The translations under genes and the position numbers were made by a program. This document shows, in pieces, positions 5,473-6,638 of a stretch of DNA of 6,638 nucleotides. The notes beneath the pieces are model-generated. The model made no database searches, was not told the origin of the DNA, and saw only the letters and a program-made list of their open reading frames with translations. Source of the DNA: an uncultured Planctomycetota bacterium (GTDB taxonomy: Bacteria > Planctomycetota > UBA1135 > UBA2386). The stretch covers positions 1-6,638 of the forward strand of contig CAIYFF010000219.1 of NCBI GenBank assembly GCA_903925435.1, read 5' to 3'. How positions within the stretch are numbered: position 1 is the first letter of the stretch; each line of letters begins with the position of its first letter.

Positions 5473-6638
5473 GGCTGCCTCCACGTGCGGCCTTCGCCGA
5501 GCAGGCGCGCGCTGCCTTCGGGGCCCCACGTTCCGGCTGCATAGGGCTCGGGCTTGCGGCCGCCCTTGTTCCAGCCTGTGACGATCGAGTCGACGATGCG
5601 CCACGCCTCTTCGACTTCGTCGCGACGCGCGAACAGCGTGCCGTCCCCGAGCATCGCGTCGAGCAAGAGGCGTTCGTATGCATCCGCCGATTCGCCACCG
5701 AACGCGGCGCCGTAGCGGAAGTCCATGCGCACGTCGCGCACGCGAATGTCGGGGCCCGGCACCTTGCTGCCAAAGCGCAGCGACACGCCTTCGTCCGGTT
5801 GGATGCGCAACAGCAGCACGTTGGGCTGCACGCTGCCGCGGTCAAACAGCGTGAGCGGCGGTCGCTTGAAGTGGATCGCGACTTCGGTGACGCGACGCGG
5901 CAAGCGCTTGCCGGAGCGAAGGAAGAACGGCGTGCCGGCCCAGCGCCAGTTGTTCACTTGCAGACGCACCGCAGCGAACGTCTCGGTGCTGGAGTCCGCG
6001 GCGACGCCTTCTTCTTCGAGGTAGCCGTTCACGTCCTCGCCACCGAACGAAGCTGCTGCGTATTGGCCGCGCACCGTTGCAGCCGCGACTTCGTGTGGCG
6101 CAAACGAGCGGATGGCCTTGAGCACCTTCACCTTCTCGTCGCGCACCGAGTTGGCGGTGAGCGCGATCGGCGGCTCCATCGCGACGAGCGTCAGAACCTG
6201 CAGCAGGTGGTTCTGGATCATGTCGCGGATGATCCCGCTCTCTTCGAAGTAGCCGCCGCGCGAGCCGACGCCGATCGACTCCGCGACCGTGATCTGCACG
6301 TGGTCGACGTACTTTTCGTTCCACAGCGGCTCGAAGATCCCGTTCGCGAAACGCAGCGCGAGGATGTTCTGGACCGTCTCCTTGCCGAGGTAGTGGTCGA
6401 TGCGGAACACCTGGCCTTCGTAGAACGCGGCGCGGATCTGCTCATTGAGCGATTGCGCGGTCGCGAGATCGTGGCCGAACGGCTTCTCGACGATGACCCG
6501 CGCGAAGCGGTTGTTGTCGAGGTCGTCGCGCGAGAGGCCGGCGCTCGCGAGGTTCTGCAGGATCTGCGAATACGCGCTCGGCGGCGTCGCGAGATAGAAG
6601 ATGCGGTTGCCCTTCGTTCCGCGTTCTTTGTCGAGCTG
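5469..6638 (-). CDS. zwf: Glucose-6-phosphate 1-dehydrogenase, 5'-truncated by the window edge
   Basis: The C-terminal 389 residues of the enzyme that oxidises glucose 6-phosphate to 6-phosphogluconolactone with NADP+ (or NAD+), the first step of the oxidative pentose phosphate pathway, in the cytoplasm. The frame is open to 6638 and starts mid-protein (QLDKERGTKGNRIFYLATPP). Counting from that edge, it shows EKPFG at 51-55, the substrate-binding signature RIDHYLGKE at 79-87, LRFANGIFEPLWN at 95-107, and RDMIQNH at 138-144, whose H144 matches the catalytic base of the family. Compared with known enzymes (about 485-510 residues), roughly 95-120 residues, including the N-terminal Rossmann GxxGDLA motif, lie beyond the window. 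The GTG at 6410 is internal, not the start. The stop TGA (5471-5469) overlaps the opcA start. Cofactor preference cannot be judged without the N terminus. Confidence 0.96.
   Translation of the reverse strand, partial: QLDKERGTKGNRIFYLATPPSAYSQILQNLASAGLSRDDLDNNRFARVIVEKPFGHDLATAQSLNEQIRAAFYEGQVFRIDHYLGKETVQNILALRFANGIFEPLWNEKYVDHVQITVAESIGVGSRGGYFEESGIIRDMIQNHLLQVLTLVAMEPPIALTANSVRDEKVKVLKAIRSFAPHEVAAATVRGQYAAASFGGEDVNGYLEEEGVAADSSTETFAAVRLQVNNWRWAGTPFFLRSGKRLPRRVTEVAIHFKRPPLTLFDRGSVQPNVLLLRIQPDEGVSLRFGSKVPGPDIRVRDVRMDFRYGAAFGGESADAYERLLLDAMLGDGTLFARRDEVEEAWRIVDSIVTGWNKGGRKPEPYAAGTWGPEGSARLLGEGRTWRQP
5478..5482 (-). promoter_or_regulatory. opcA ribosome-binding site inside the zwf 3' end
   Basis: On the - strand GGAGG stands 5 nt before the GTG at 5472 and lies within the last codons of zwf. 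It is the best-placed Shine-Dalgarno in the window. It decides the opcA start and, together with the GTGA stop/start overlap, indicates coupled translation that could keep dehydrogenase and assembly protein in proportion. Confidence 0.7.

Noticed and set aside
5473..5604. 44-residue N-terminal extension of OpcA
   Set aside because: Arg-rich shadow of the zwf 3' end. The GTG at 5472 has an ideal ribosome-binding site and a stop/start overlap.
6408..6410. GTG at 6410 as the zwf start
   Set aside because: The frame remains open to 6638 and encodes recognisable zwf sequence (RIFYLATPP, VIVEKPFG). The GTG is an internal valine codon just before RIDHYLGKE.
1..6638. Mobile elements, CRISPR arrays, RNA genes, riboswitches
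   Set aside because: No repeat array, terminal inverted repeats, transposase or integrase motif, or tRNA-like fold was seen. No gene-free stretch exceeds about 60 bases.

Overview
The window is a gene-dense, high-GC bacterial segment with strong G/C bias at third codon positions, GTG as well as ATG starts, and few clear Shine-Dalgarno sequences. One protein carries a probable lipoprotein signal peptide and another an N-terminal membrane anchor. This suggests a Gram-negative-type envelope, possibly Planctomycetota or a deltaproteobacterial-like lineage, but the sequence alone does not settle the taxon. It looks chromosomal: I see no transposase, integrase, tRNA, rRNA, CRISPR array or phage gene.

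Layout: positions 1-2949 are read on the + strand. They hold the 3' part of a KefB/KefC-type cation/proton antiporter with RCK/TrkA regulatory domains, a membrane-anchored endonuclease/exonuclease/phosphatase (EEP) superfamily protein 18 bp downstream, and a small unrecognised beta-rich protein of about 112 residues. A perfect 16-bp palindrome separates the last two. Positions 2981-6638 are read on the - strand. In transcription order they hold the 3' three quarters of zwf (glucose-6-phosphate dehydrogenase), opcA (its assembly/activation protein, start overlapping the zwf stop as GTGA), and a 507-residue putative lipoprotein with an alpha/beta-hydrolase fold. The two convergent blocks meet in a 31-bp gap filled largely by a perfect 8-bp-stem hairpin.

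zwf and opcA form a clear functional pair for entry into the oxidative pentose phosphate pathway, supplying NADPH. The lipoprotein gene follows opcA after 38 bp and may be co-transcribed. Its hydrolase domain appears to have lost the nucleophilic serine (GIGLG in place of GxSxG), the oxyanion-hole glycine (HD in place of HG) and the expected acidic residue, so it is probably a pseudoenzyme with an extra C-terminal region of unknown role. This is the most unusual item here. I did not find an entirely new multi-gene system; most of the window is metabolic and transport housekeeping plus two poorly characterised proteins.
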